Assembly: GCF_963678975.1 (NCBI RefSeq)
Contig: NC_089279.1
Coordinates: forward strand, 33,630,660 to 33,694,659
Length of the DNA stretch: 64,000 bases
Source: Dysidea avara
Taxonomy: Eukaryota > Porifera > Demospongiae > Dictyoceratida > Dysideidae
Direction: 5' to 3'
Shown here: one piece after another, positions 24,601 through 39,600 of the stretch
Position numbering within the stretch: position 1 is the first letter of the stretch
Layout: each line of letters starts with the position of its first letter
Translations under genes and position numbers: made by a program
The notes under the pieces: model-generated
The model's database searches: none
What the model was told of the DNA's origin: nothing
What the model saw: only the letters and a program-made list of their open reading frames with translations

Positions 24601-27600
24601 TGCTATAGAGCAGTCATAGTCACTCCTCTGGGCTATAAAAAATGTATTATCACCTAGCAACCAAGTGGTAGTTATTATTAGCAGAATAAACAAGCCACCT
24701 AACAGGTAAACAGCAACCTTTAGGCTCTCTCCTTGTGCCTTCATTTAAACCAAACTCCATTATGGTCAATAGCCACATGACTACTTTGACATGGAGGTTC
24801 CTGAGGTCCTGGTTCTACTGTAGTGTGTATAGGAGAACACAGCCTGCCATGATTTGTTATAGGTTCCTCAAACAATATAATATGTACCAATTGCAATTCA
24901 TTATAATGTAGTATGGAATACCGTAATAGTGGAAAATTTTGGTGGGAGAAACTTTTGGCGAATTTGGCGAGTATGCATGGAATCGCCAAAATTTTGCTCG
25001 CCATTTTTCTAAACACTGAAAGTGTAGTAAGCGCTGTTCTTCATCAATGAGTGAATATTGTTACAGCGGTGAGTGGTTAGTCTTCCGCAAGTATCCCATT
25101 GAATACAGTATGGTTTTAGACTAGGTAGAGCTCAGGCAGATGGGCAATTCAACTGCCCATACACATGCCTCACCACACACTTTCCCTCACATGTTCCAGT
25201 CTTGATTAGGTGCACCTCTTGATTACTGACTTAGCGAGCTTAGTAGTGCATGTCGTTTTTGTTATAGCTAGCTATTTACATAAGAGTGCATAGATTCGAA
25301 ACTGCAATACTTCGTCCATAGACATTGCAAAGCTTCTTCGCGAATGCTGTCAGATTAAAATTGTATGGGCAAAGTAATGTGATGCATCTGCTAAAATATT
25401 ATTTGCCAATTTCTGTCAATGATAAATTCACCAAAATTTTCTGCCACCAAAATTTTCTGCTATATGGTAGTAGTGGCTGGCTGAGCTAATAGTACCATCT
25501 ATAACAAAATGAACTTGGATAGTCAATAATTGAGTTCCATACAGCTAGTTGAATTATTTTAATTTACATGGATCAAAACATTCATTTGTTAATTTCTTAT
25601 AGTTTGTCCAATTGATGGACAGATCAGAAGGAAACACCCAGTTCATATTTGTGATCGTTATTGTGATGATCCAGAAGACAAAATATGTGGTCCAGTTGAT
25701 AGAGAATATGTCTGTGAATGTCCTGATGAAATGATCATTAATAAAGCTATGAACAAGTGTGTTCATCCCAGGGATTGTCCAGGTATGTATGTCATTCTCA
25801 CTGTCACAATATGTTATAGATCTACGTAGCTGTGTATAATAAAGAAAAACATGGTAGCTTATTGTAGCTGGGTTAGTCTATATAGGAAGCAGTGTATTTA
25901 TTTATTTATCTATGCATATGTATGTACGTTTGAAACATGATATGTGCATACTGGCAATGTTATTAAAAAAATATTTGTAGGATGTGTGGCTCAAGTATGT
26001 GGTATGAATGGCATGTACTGTTTATATTTTAGATCCTGTCCCATCCACTTCATCTAGTGTGTTTAAGTATATCATGTGCATGCATGATGTAATAAGTATC
26101 GATACAAGGGAATGAAGGATTAAGGAACATCTATGAACATAATAAATCTTCACCTTTCTAGTTCCTACCACTTCAGTTCCATTCAGTAGCGTACATGTGT
26201 ATATACATGGACATGAAATAACATACTATTAATTGTAAATGTTAATGAGTTACATTCCATTTTTACTTTATGTACTGTCCAGAGGCATAGCCAGAACCCA
26301 GGGCCCAATCCCAAGCATCAACAATTGTACATGCACATCAAGATGGAGATACTCTAATAGAACAGTCACCTTAATACAGCAGTCAGATAAATATGAGCAA
26401 CTAATAAACTGTTAAAACTCAATTTCAGAGGGTATAATGGTTAAATTGTCCTAGGTAGTATGTAGCTAGTTAGCAGAAAGCCATAATAAATCAGGATCAA
26501 GATACCCTTATAGAGCAGTGAAATGGTTCAAACACATCTGTATAAATGAGAGCAGTTGTTCAGGCTATGCACACATAATGTATTGTATATATGAACAATA
26601 AAATGTCAGCATTAAGTGACCAAATCACAAGACTGGCAATACTTTAATTGTCTTATTTACTCATGCACTATGTGCAAAACACATCTTGCTGAATATATTG
26701 TTTACCTCTGCTAAAACATATTCTTTTCTCACAGATACTTGCAAAATAAAGGGATACGATTTAGTTATTGCAATTGATGAGTCTAGGAGTGTGGATGAGA
26801 CTGAGTTTAAAAAAATTCTAAACTTTGCTACAAGAATAATTGAAGAATTAGACATAGGTGAAGACCATACAAAAGTTGGAGTAATACTGTTTGATAAGGA
26901 AGCTAGAGTACACTTTGATCTAAACCAATATACAAACAAAAGTTCTTTGCTGTCAGCAATAAATCAAATAGAGCATAATCCAGTAAAAGGAAACAATTAT
27001 TCAATTGTGCTACAACAGCTACATGAACTGTCACAGGATACATCAAAAGGTTTTAGAGATGGTTTTGATGACATTGCTGTAATTTTAACGGATGCTAAAA
27101 ATGTACAAGATAGCGATATAAAACAATTACCAACGAAACTGAATAGCACTACTAACTATGAGCTGTATGCTGTTGGAATTGCTCTTGAAGATCGTTCATC
27201 TGATCAACAACTTAAAGACTTAGCACTCTTAACTGGTGATGAATCACATGTGTTCATTGCTGATAGTGTTACTGATGAGCAATTGGACCAAATTGGAGAT
27301 AACCTTACTGTACTGTTATGTGAAAGAAGACTAAGTAAGTGGTTGCCACAAAGGGCACTGTATTAATTACTAAACACTATGTGGACCCTGTTTTAATTGA
27401 CAGTTGCAATGCATGAACAAAGCCCACTAGTATGAGCACAGTTAGCTAATAATAGAAATCACAAACAAAATGAAATACTCAGTAGTAATGGGTGTGTTCA
27501 ATCAATATTATGATCAAATCAATCAATATATAAAATTATGTCTCTTGTATAGAGCTTATATAATTGCAAACCAAGTGCTTGTCCTAATAGTTTTTCTATA

Positions 27601-30600
27601 TTATGATGGGTGTGAACAATCAATAGAACTTCCACTGGTAGATCTATTGTATGTTATTATTCAATATTTGGTAGTATTATTGTACTACTCTAATAGAGTG
27701 CACATTTTTGAGGACTTCTGATAGAATATACATGGACTGAATACTCTAGAACAATCTAGTACTTCTATTTTAGTAGATCTATGAAATTCTAAACATTTAT
27801 ATATTTACAAGCCGATTTAAACTAGAAATTTAATTTACAAAGAAATAAAGTGAAGTGATCAGCCAATAGTTAAGTGGTTAACAATGCAGGGATTGGGTAT
27901 GGAGGTTCCTGGGGAAAGTTTTTCAACATATTTTGTGTACTGTGGTGACTACTCTATTAGAGTATCGTGATCCCACAATTTTACACTTGTTTGGTTTTTG
28001 CTTTATAATTAACTTTGTAGCTGTACCTCTGCTGCTTTTCAAACCATCAAAAAGCACTGCTATAATGATCAGCCTATGTACACGCCAATGTTCAAGTTAT
28101 TCCTAGGTTTCATTTTTACTTGAATAAATGCTCATAACTCCTTGGATATTCATCAGATTCATAGCAAACTTGGTACATGCATAAGTGTAGGAAGATAATT
28201 TGAAGCCTCTGTAGCCCCCATGGCTTAAGAAGAAACAAACCAAGAAAATATTTAACACCCATACAGTACTGTATCTCGCAAATGGCTGGTATGAATCTAA
28301 TCAAATTTGCTCTGTGGCCTATGTGCCCTGTTGGACAGCTATATAATGCAAAAATGATGTGCTGTGGAGAAGGGGCCATGGTGCTATGCACATGCGAAAA
28401 TGCTGTTTTCTTTCTTCCTGTCAATATACTCACACTGGCTTTCTTGGTGGTACAACATCTTGATCATGGCTGCACTAAGATTGCCTTCCTTGAGTTCCCA
28501 CATATGTTTAAGTGCATGTGATTTAATGGGTGCACGGACATGTGGTATAGACATAAAGTAAACTAGGTTTCATGTTGTAGATTATGTTTTCTTTTCCAGC
28601 TTATTCTCACAGGATACTTTTGTCTCAGCAAAGATAGCTATACAGCATGCATACACTTCAATAGTTACATGGATCATGCACAAACGTATGTATACTCATT
28701 TAGTGTCATAAAAGTAGCAGTACATACTTGTACCCTTGTAATATAAATATTGTTGTAGTGTGGTATATAACATGGTATATCCTTCACCTTTTAGTTCCTA
28801 CCAGTTCAGTCTCATCCACTACAACTTCATCTCCTTCCCCAGGTGTGTTTAAGTGTATGGGGTGTAATGTGTAGCATTCATGGACATGAAATGACTCACA
28901 ATGAATTTTTAAAGTGTTAAATATTTCTATTTTTACTGTATGTACTCTTTAGACTACCTGTACTGTCAAATCCTTTAGTACTCTTTGATATTATGATGTG
29001 TATTATTCTAACATGTACTTGTAATACATTGTAAGTATTGTGTGACATTACAGGCATATTAAAAATTACGTAACTAAAAACTGTTGGCTGAATCCCATAT
29101 AATATATATAGTGTGTGGTATATATCCTTCACCTTTAGTTCCTACCACTTCAATGTCACCCTCTACAACTGCACCAAGTCCATCTTCCTCCCGTGCACGT
29201 ATGTTTAAGTATATGTGATTTAATGGGTACATGGACAAGTGATATAAACATAATAATGAATTAAGTTTCATGTATGTAGATTACATTTTCTTTCCCAGCT
29301 TATTCTCACAGGATACTTTTGTCCCGGCAAATATAGCTATACAGTACAATAAACCTTAATAGTTACATGGATAAAAATGAACATGCACAAATGTTTGTAT
29401 ACTCATTTATTGTCATAAAGGTAGCAGCAAATACTTGTACCCTTGTAATACAAATATTGATTTAGTGTGGTATATAACATGGTATATCCTTCACCTTTTA
29501 GTTCCTACCACTTCAGTCTCATCCACCACACCTGTACCAACTTCATCTTCTTCCCCAAGTATGTTTAAGTGTACGTGATGTACTTACCAAGTACCTTGGT
29601 AGCAGTCACCTTAACAGAGCAGTCACACTAATACATCATACTAATAATTTTACTGTATAAACCTGAAATCACTTTTAGATTCAATTTTAGAGGGGTCTAA
29701 TTTTCATGGTTGAGCATGCCCCCAGACCCTGTAGGTTGGCATGCTTTGCATGCTATAGTTTAAGGTATGTCTTTCCTATATTGACTTGCTATAAATATAG
29801 CTAGGCCCTGACACCACCAAACGTTTGGCTACTCCTGTGGTACTGTAGTCTGTTTAGCCTACCAGTATACTATCAAATCCTTTGCTCTTTGGTGTTAAAA
29901 ATATTAACGAAAAACTGTTGGCTGAATTCTTTATGTATAGTGTGGTGTTGTATCCTTCACCTTTTAGTTCCTACCACTTCAGTCTCATCCACTACAACTA
30001 CGTCTTCCTCCCGTGCACATATGTTTAAGTGTATTTGATTTAATGGGTACATGGACATGTGATGTAAACATAAAATGAATTAGGTTTCATGTATGTAGAT
30101 TACATTTTCTTTTCCAGCTTATTCTCACAGGATACTTTTGTCTCAGCAAAGATAGCTATACAGTACACATACACCTTAATAGTTACATGGATAAAAATGT
30201 GCATGCACAAATGTATGTATACTCATTTAGTGTCATAATTGTATAGGCAGCAGTGCATACATGTACCCTTGTAATACAAATAAATATTGCAGCATGATAG
30301 GAATTGTAATGTGGTATATAACATGGTATATGTCCTTCACCTTTTAGTTCCTACCACTTCAATCTCATCCACCCCACCTGTACCAACTCCATCTCCTTCC
30401 CCAAGTATGTCTAACTGTATGTGATGTACTTACCAAGCATGTATGATGTCATTCCTGCTATGGAGTCTACCCATGCCATATTAACTTATAAACTTGTGAG
30501 GTCACTCAAATGTCCACCCATGGATCCATTGCCATCAGCTGCTTACCACGTACCATCAGGTTGCCTTCAAGCTGTCCTACACCTTGTATGTTAACCTTAG

Positions 30601-33600
30601 AGTTTAATGTTCTATGAATATTTTCTAATGAAACATCTGACAAGTAAAATCAGGTGTTCCCCAAAGCACGGTCCTAGGGCTATGAATGTTTTTACTTAAC
30701 GTCAACAACATATGTAGCTAAAGACATAAACTTTTCAATTCACCTCTTCACAGAAATAATATCCTACAACAAGATCTGGATAAAATTTTTCACTAGGCTA
30801 AAACCTGGCAGATGAAAAACAAATCTCAATGTTGAAAAATATGTTTTCCTACAATGCACAACTCCTATAATAACCACTTACTTCATTTAAAATAAGGCAC
30901 TTGTACTAAAGGACCAGCATCCATACTTAGGTGTCACATTCCATCAATCAATGTCTTGGCTCCACCACATTAAAACCACCTCTATACTAAAGCTTCAGCT
31001 TCTAAAACAAAATTTCAGTAAATGTTGTAAAGAAGTATCTTAAGACAACAGCTTATCTAACATTTGTACGTCCTCTACATACGTAAATTGTGTTTGGGAC
31101 CACCACCAACAATATTTGATAAACACAGTAGAGAAAATCCAATGACATGCTGCAAGATCGGTCACATCAGTGCATAATCCAGTGAGTAGTGTTAGACATT
31201 AATTTTGTTAGGCCAGTTGAAGTAGAAGAGTTTACAAAGCATAATACATGTTAGTTGCCTAAATTTATTGTGTAAAGAACTACACCATAACTTACTATCC
31301 ATTCAACTTCCCCTATATTACATCTCCATGGAAACTAGACATTTATTTGTTACTCCAGTAGCCAAAACAGCTGCTGGTAGAAACTTGTCACTGACTTCAA
31401 GGTTTTAGGGGTTAACAGCAAAAATTTTATCCTTGAAATATTTATACCTTCATAACTATAGTCTAAAATATTTTGTATTGTTTGCAAATCCATGAAAATT
31501 TTATTTTTAGCAACATTGCTCATTCCTCGAAAAAATTTCCCCTAAAATGTTTAGGCTATATGGTTCTACCATACTGTTTGATAATTATGTGCATGCGTAA
31601 ATGTGTATGATGTCATTCCTGCTATAGAGTCTACCTTTGACATATTAACTTCTAAACGTGTGTGGTACCTCAAATGTCCACCCATGCATTCATTGGCATC
31701 AGCTGCTTGCCATATACCATCAAATTCCCTCAAGCTGTACTGCACCTTCTTTAGAGTTTATTTGTGAGTTAAAACTTTCTGTTTTGCACTGAAGTGTGGC
31801 AAAAACATGCCGTCCCACTTGAGCTATGGTAGAGTATATGACTACATTTAGAGGTTCCTGGATAATTAAAATCCTATATATATAATTGTAAAGGATATAT
31901 ACTTAAGCCTGGGATTCCCTAAACGCTGATTACATCTGCCACAGTAAGAGCCAAATAGCAAATACGTTATGTATTAACAGTAATTGAAGGAGCCAATAGC
32001 AACAGGGGACAAGTGCTTTTTGAAAATTTTGGTGACCACATGGTGAACATTAAACACAATTTTGGGACATAATTGAATTATTGTAATATTTGCTAAAATT
32101 TGATTTGAGACTGCCATAAACTTTTAAATTATGTTGTTTACTTAGTGACAACGTTATTCACATGGTTCCCTTATTTCGCTTCTTTGTCTATGAATAAAAA
32201 GTTTCAGATTTGTCCTACAGTAATATCATCATCTTCCAGTGGTTTTTATTTTTATTCCTGGCAGAGTATCTAAGCAACATGGTACAGTTTCTGTAAACAT
32301 GACTTCAAGTATTGCACATAAGTAGTATCAATCTATAGATTAAACAATTTGCTTAGAATATGTATATACTACAGTGGTTATTTTGTTGATTTTCTAGTTT
32401 GTCCAGTTATAGGACAGATCATAAAGCAATATGTTAGTCATCCTAATTGTCATGAACGATGCTTTGAGACAGAGATAAGATTATGCCCTCAAATACTCTT
32501 AGAAAATGGATGTATATGTCCTGATGGAATGGCAATAGATGAGGCTACAAATGAGTGTGTTCTTCGAAGTGATTGCCCAGGTATATACTGTCATAGTATT
32601 TTGTTGTGAGTCTTGTGACCATATTACATGTGTTATCCATGCCCAGTTGCTGTTGTTGTTTCCTTACTTCATTTACATGATATCACAGTTTTCCTAGCTG
32701 TAATTGGGGACTTGGTGTTAACTGGGTAAACATCCTACCCAGCTGTGTCATCAATACTATAAGCACATGGGGAAGTAACTGCCAACTGTCCATTCTGGGT
32801 GAACTTAGGGTGCACATACGTCCATCCATGAGGCATGACACACCCCCAGGAGTACTTGCATGCTTGAGTAGTGCACAGGTATCCAGTGTCTCACTGGGCT
32901 ATCATTACTAGCAGAAAGCTTTGATTGTATTGGTTTTGTGTGTGTGCATAAGTGCATGTGTGTGTGTGTGTGTGCATGCGCGCATGTGTGTGTGTGTGTG
33001 TGTGTGTGCATGCGTGCATGTGTGTGTGTATGTGTGTGTGCATGCACGCGCGTGTGTGTGTGCATACGTGCATGTGTGTGTGTGTGCATGCGCGCATGTG
33101 TGTGTGCATGCGTGAGTGTATGTGTGTGTATGTGTGAAACCCTCTTACCATATGATGTAGTTGGTAAGTGCATGATTTACAGAATTTTTTTCTGAAAGCT
33201 ATTATTGTGGATTGAAATATCATTATTATTGCCATGTACCATGTGAAATTTCACAGCTTGCATCATTGACGAATTTCCAACATTTTTTTGCATAGTTGCA
33301 CCTCCTGCTAGTGCTTACATACCAATTATGCATTTCCACTAAAAATAGATGTAATTGATTGCAACGCAATAATTTGAAGTTAAAATTCCTTGGCAGGGGC
33401 AGATCTAGGATTTCCCAAGGGTGGGGGGTGCTAAGCTAGGGGGTTTATAGTGGGAACTAAAATATGTGGCAACTGCTTGATATAACTATATAATAGTAGT
33501 ATTGGTAGTGCACATGAGGAGCATGCTTTATCTAGAGCAGCTGTGGGCATGCCCTCACATGAAAATGTTGCAAATTTAGCTTTCTGAGATCGAATTTGGT

Positions 33601-36600
33601 AATAATATTGACTGAACCTTACTGAATAAGCAATGTGAGCCACTTAAACTAAGTGAAATCATCAGTACCTAACAGTGGTGACTAGCTTTCATATAAGAGC
33701 ACAGCATAAATGCTGCAGTATGGTTTGAGTTCAAAGTTGAAGTTCAAGGGGTCTTTGAGTTGGTCTTTGTTCTTTATGCTTTAAAGAATTTTAATAATGA
33801 ATGTTCTGTTAGAGTATTTCAATGTTTAGCAGCTTTTAAGCAGTTTTTCCCCTTTTTATCCCCTCTTGTTGATTCTTAGAAGAGATTGGCTCTTTTCTCT
33901 TCTTACTCTTTCCATGTTTTCATTTCCCATGAACACTTTAGATGCAACTGCACCTGTGCTGTAGCTTCTACTATCTTTCAAGCTAGCACATTGTAAAATT
34001 TTGGAGGGAGTTGCTTCAGCCTCCCATGCACCCCCCATAAATCTGCTCTTGCTTGGTGTGGGAATAAAATAAATACAGTGCAAACCTACGTAGCATACCA
34101 CAATAAATAAAGCCAACATGCTTTAGGAATTAAATGAGAGAATATAAGCTAGCCTTTCATGTTTTGTCATAGCACCATGACTTGAAATCAGTATGCTTGA
34201 TTCAGCTAGGTTAGAATGTGAACCAGTCTTGTAGGATAATCAAAATGTGATGATGTCATAATGATTCACTGTATAATTTGTAAACTAGTTTGGTAGGTTT
34301 AAGATCATGAGATCTCACCCAAAACATATGCCGTGTTTGCAGAGAGAATCACATGTTGCTGTAACAAGTACCATTAATTATGACTGTTACATATTCCTAT
34401 ATATTGTGCATAATTTCATTGTATAGCTACCCCCTTTCTATTGCTAAGGCTTACATTACAGGCACATGCCTATTGAATGTACATGTTCTTCTCATTTCAT
34501 GTTTGTATGCGATAGCAACTGATGGTATAGTTGCTGTAACAGGTGATAGAGAACTGAGGAAATTTGGGGAGAATTAGGACAAATGAAGTGCTAATTATCT
34601 GCACATTGGCAAAAACCAAATCAGTCATGCTCAATTTAACTTATATGATATTCAGTAGTTGCAACTATCACATTGTGTTATACAAGTACACAAAAAAATT
34701 TGGAATTTTCAACTAGTCTAGGAGTAGGGACCATGATGATAGCACATCGATAAAAAGTACTGAAACAAGCTGGAGTAGTGTACGATATTAAATCACAGTA
34801 AAACAATAATAAGTGTTATATCCCTACTGTGCATTCAGCTGGGTATTATCTTGGAGCAAAGTAGGGATATAACACTTCTTAAACCCCAGTGCGTGGGAGT
34901 ATCAAAGCGCCGCGCTGGGTTATAACTACCATACAGCTAGACAGAGCGGCGCTGCTACTGTACGATATATTAGTTATCACCCAGTGATAACTAACTTATC
35001 ACCCTGTTGCGGAGCCACTCAGTCTCTTTCGTGACATCATAATAAACCGCGAATGGCATTGTTTACCGATGGAACAAAGAGCCAAATAAGGAAATATTGA
35101 TACAAAACACACAAATACAGCACTTAATTAAAACTACCTAAATCTTGCAAGAAAACTGTTAATCCTTTATACTATAACACTACAAGTTACCAATACGATA
35201 GTTTAACAAATGTCAAGAATAGTACGTGACGATTTTCGCTCCAGCAATCACTCCCAATGGTCACTATGGTGAAGAACTAACTTCCTCTAGCTTCATCGTT
35301 CTATCTTGGACTATGGTAGCCACTTGTTGGTCTTTATTTTTCTCTTGCACACCACGCGACACCACTATACCAATTTCTGATGAAGGCGACTCGGAATCGT
35401 ACCTGGAACCGCTGCTTCATAACACCGCCCTTCGCTACAGTTTTGTAGGCAGTATGTAAGGTCTCTCTTGTGGCTACGAAGTAGAATATCCACACAATTC
35501 AGACGAAATCTTGAGCACAGTGACAGGAACTCAAACCGGAACTTAATTTACTATCCGTAAACTTCTGCGCACTCCCGCGCACTGGGATATAAAACAGTTA
35601 TATCCCATATACTCGGATGATATCATTGTTATTACACTCGTACCGGGATATAACTATAACTTATTGTTTTACTGTGATTTAATATAATCAAGAGTAAATA
35701 ATGGAAGAGTATTTACTCTTGATATTGTGCACTACTCCAGCTTGTTTCAGTACTTTTTATCAATGTGCTATGGTCCCTACTCTAGTTGAAAATTCAAAAT
35801 ATTTTGTGTGCTCGTTTGTTAACTCAGTTTTTTGTAAATAATTGTTATGAACTCATGCACACATACCGCATCTGAAATGGTGCCATGCACCCCAGTTATA
35901 TCAATTATCATCTGAAAAGTGAAGTATCTGTTGTCAGCTATGTTCAACCCGTTACACAGCATTTCGAATCAAGAGCTGTTTGAAAAGCACCTCTGCAATC
36001 CACGCATACTGAAAGAAAGAAATGGTGCCACACGCCCCAGTTATCAATTAGCTATTATCTGAAAAGTGAAGTATCCATTGCGCTTTATTGTCAACTATGT
36101 TCAACCCGTTACACAGCAATACGAATCAAGAACTGTTCAAAAACCACCTCTGCAATCAAAATAGCCACTATGAAAAATACAATCAATTTCCATTACAAAG
36201 GGAAGCCATCATGTGCTACTGCCAAATAGACACTTTTCGCAGTCAACAAAGATGAATGGGACACAAAGGAGTACACTGGTAAGTCCATCAAGAGTGCATT
36301 GTATGTACTGCAGTATGCCAAAAGGCACCTCTCGGGCCAAAGCGACATTGAACAGTGAAAAAATCAAGCCCATAGCCCTAGCCGTTGTCGAGTTACGCTT
36401 GTCTGAAGGCATCAGTTACTCAGTCAGCCAGTAGAAAATTAATAATTCCATAGCAACTTGTTGAGGTAAACTCCATAGCAACTTGTTGAGGTAAACTCCA
36501 TAGCAACTTCGCGTTGCATCTGAAGGCTTGTTTGGGCTTAGTTTTGTCTAATCAATACTTCCTCATCATCGTCAGGGAGCTAGTTTTTGGGTGATGTTAT

Positions 36601-39600
36601 TTTGTGGGCCACACCTTCTCCTTTGTGGTCCCTGCTATACAGTACTATCATACTGTATGATACTGTGCATTAATACAATCTGGTACTTATTGAAAGACCT
36701 ATTTGCTTCAAGATCAACTGTTAATCCACTTATGTATTGTGTCATATCCACAATGCTTATCTGCCTGGCTTGTGCAAAAGTTATTACACCCTACTCCAAT
36801 TATTTCCTCAGTTGCCCTTTCCCCAAAGTATTTGTGTACTAGTAATTGTATGAGTGTTTATTCGTTTTGTGTTGTTATATGCACCTTATGGCATTTGTAT
36901 GTGGTAGATATTTGCATGAGTGTTTGTTTGTTTAGTGTTGTTGCATACACTTCATGGCTTTGTGGATAATGCTACTGTGGGTAGAATTAGGGCAACAGAA
37001 CTAGGTGCAGTGGTAGGAAAAACTATTAAAAAGTCATGTATTTATATGAACATGGAATCCATGGTAAGTGGTGATTGCAACCCAGGGGTGAATCAAATCT
37101 GCCAAATACACACCACCTGGGATGTTGCCACACCAATCAGCATGTTAACATACACTTAAAAGTCACCAACCAGATTAGAAATTTGTGTCTTAAATGACAA
37201 CTATATCATTATTTCCAATAATTATTATTTTGTAAATTATGAAAATATGTGTTTTGTGTAATATCTTTTCATAGGTTGCAGAATAGAAGGACTTGATACA
37301 ATCATTGCACTGGATGTTTCATTTAGTATCACCAGTCATAATTTAGCCCAATCAGTGTTAAAGTTTACTAAACGAGTCGTTAAAAGGCTGGATATTAGTC
37401 TAAGAACCAATTTGATTGGATTAGTACAGTTTGGTTTTGATGCTTCGTTTGTTTTCCCTCTTCAGCGATACACCAGTACAAGAGATGTATTGTCAGCTTT
37501 AGATGAATTTGGTAAAATGTACCCCAGACATAACAAAACCAATTTTGTTCCTTTGTTGGAATTTCTTGGTACTTCTGCAAATGATCAATCTTTGGGTTTT
37601 CGACCTAACTATTCCAATGTTGCTGTAGTTATAACTGACGGTCGATCAACTGATACAAGTAACTTGAGTTCAGCAGCCATGGCACTTCACAATCGGGGTG
37701 TCTATCAACGTTATGCTGTGGGAGTTGGAAATGCAAACTTAAATGAACTAGAAGTCATTACTGATGATGAAAAAACAGCATTTTTTGAGAGTCAACTTAA
37801 TGATGAAACTATCCGACAACTGGAACGACAACTTTTTAAACACCTGTGTCAAAGTAAGTTACAAACCATTTACCATGCATTTGGTAATATATTGTGTAGC
37901 TACATAACTGCAAATTATATATACACCATGATCACATGAAACTTCAAAGGCACTGCTGGTTGCATATACACCCCAAACCCACAGGTGAGTATATATATAC
38001 CTACCTGAGGTTGAGTATATATGCACTCACCTAGGTAAGTACATATATACTCACCTGGGAAGTCACGTGACACATTGCTGTGTCACGATTGCGGGCTGAT
38101 AGCCCGACGTGGGCAGGTAAACGATGCCCACGCTAGCATGACTAATCACCCAGATGACTCAGGCTAATAGCCTTCGTCACGCTAGGTGATCAATCACCCC
38201 AGCCAGTAAGAGTCCAACCTCTGGATTCATTTTATAACCATACCTCGTGACTTCAATGATGGGTGACAGCAAGTAATGTTGCTCCTACATTTGTTGATAT
38301 GAACGGACAAGTCCTGGGAATATACAGAGATATGTTTACTAAGTCCCACAATCAATTCGATTCTTCATTGTGTGCTGAACTGCAAGAGGGACACTACCAG
38401 TGTGTCTACCATACCAAACTATGGCGAATTAAGTGAAGTATAATTTTAAGTTGGGTTGTGTGTATATGGGTTGTTAGTAAGTAATGTAGTGCGGATTAAT
38501 TTAGAAACATGGTATTATATCATATGAACCATGGCTCACTTCGGTGTATTGCACTTATATACACCCCTCCTCCTGGAAGTTTATCAACAGTAAACTTTCT
38601 CTGATTTCAGAGTCAGGGTGTATAATATAGTGCAATACACCTCATAGCCATGGTTTATATATTACATATATATGTATTAGATAAAGTACTGCTGCGAGTG
38701 CTATACAGGAAATATAGTACGAAAAGATAGGGTGAGAGACAAATATAGCATGAGGTAAAAGCCGAGTGCTATATTTCGTCTCGAGACCACTCTTTGAGTG
38801 CTATATTTCCTGTATAGCATGAGCGAAGGCAGTGCTTTATCTGGTATAGAGAACTGTCAACTTGAGGTACACACAAAACACACAAAACAATTAGAAACTC
38901 ATGGAGTAGTGTTATCATCACTAGAATAGGCATTGCACCTGTGCTTCGCCTGTGTTGTACTGTGCTGCACCTTCATTAGTCATTTTGTGAGTCTAGTCCG
39001 TCTTCTCAACTACTAAAAGTTTTCAATTGTGGTACTTTAATAAGAATATTTCCGTGATATTCGTCAGGCTAAGTGAATGAATAACATAACTGTTGGGTAA
39101 GCATGTCAAACCTGAACATTAGGACATTAGTCAAACAAAAGTACGCTATCACAACTTGGTCATAATACAATGTTTGTACCACTGGACTTCACACTGGTTG
39201 CCCAAAAATTGTGCCATTCCAGGACAACAGCATAATTATGAAACAAATAGTTACTACAACACAGAAGGCTTACTGTTGTACTGTCTACACTGATATACCA
39301 TAATTTAAAAACATAACAGGTAGGCATTAAATACAATACACTTAACATCTGGGTACTAGGAAAAAATCACTATAACATCACAACATGTAAACTGACCTAG
39401 AAATTAACACCCTTGATGCCACTACAGTCTACACTGGATATTTGTTTGAACCCATCAACACTATACCTGATACATCTGAGTAGACTGACCTGCAAATTCA
39501 CATCACTAGTATACAGTGATAATTGATAACTATAAAAACAACAATTGCAATAATACAATTCTTCTGTACGTCAACTGACCTGAAATTCATGACACTCGAT

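Noticed and set aside
36209-36434. Overlapping open frames on both strands
   Set aside because: No family resemblance and no splice context; likely chance frames in an intron.
38060-38230. Structured RNA candidate with two GC-rich hairpins (CGGGCTGATAGCCCG; GTGGGCAGG...GCCCAC)
   Set aside because: Short hairpins without a recognised RNA family or a second copy in the window; left unassigned.
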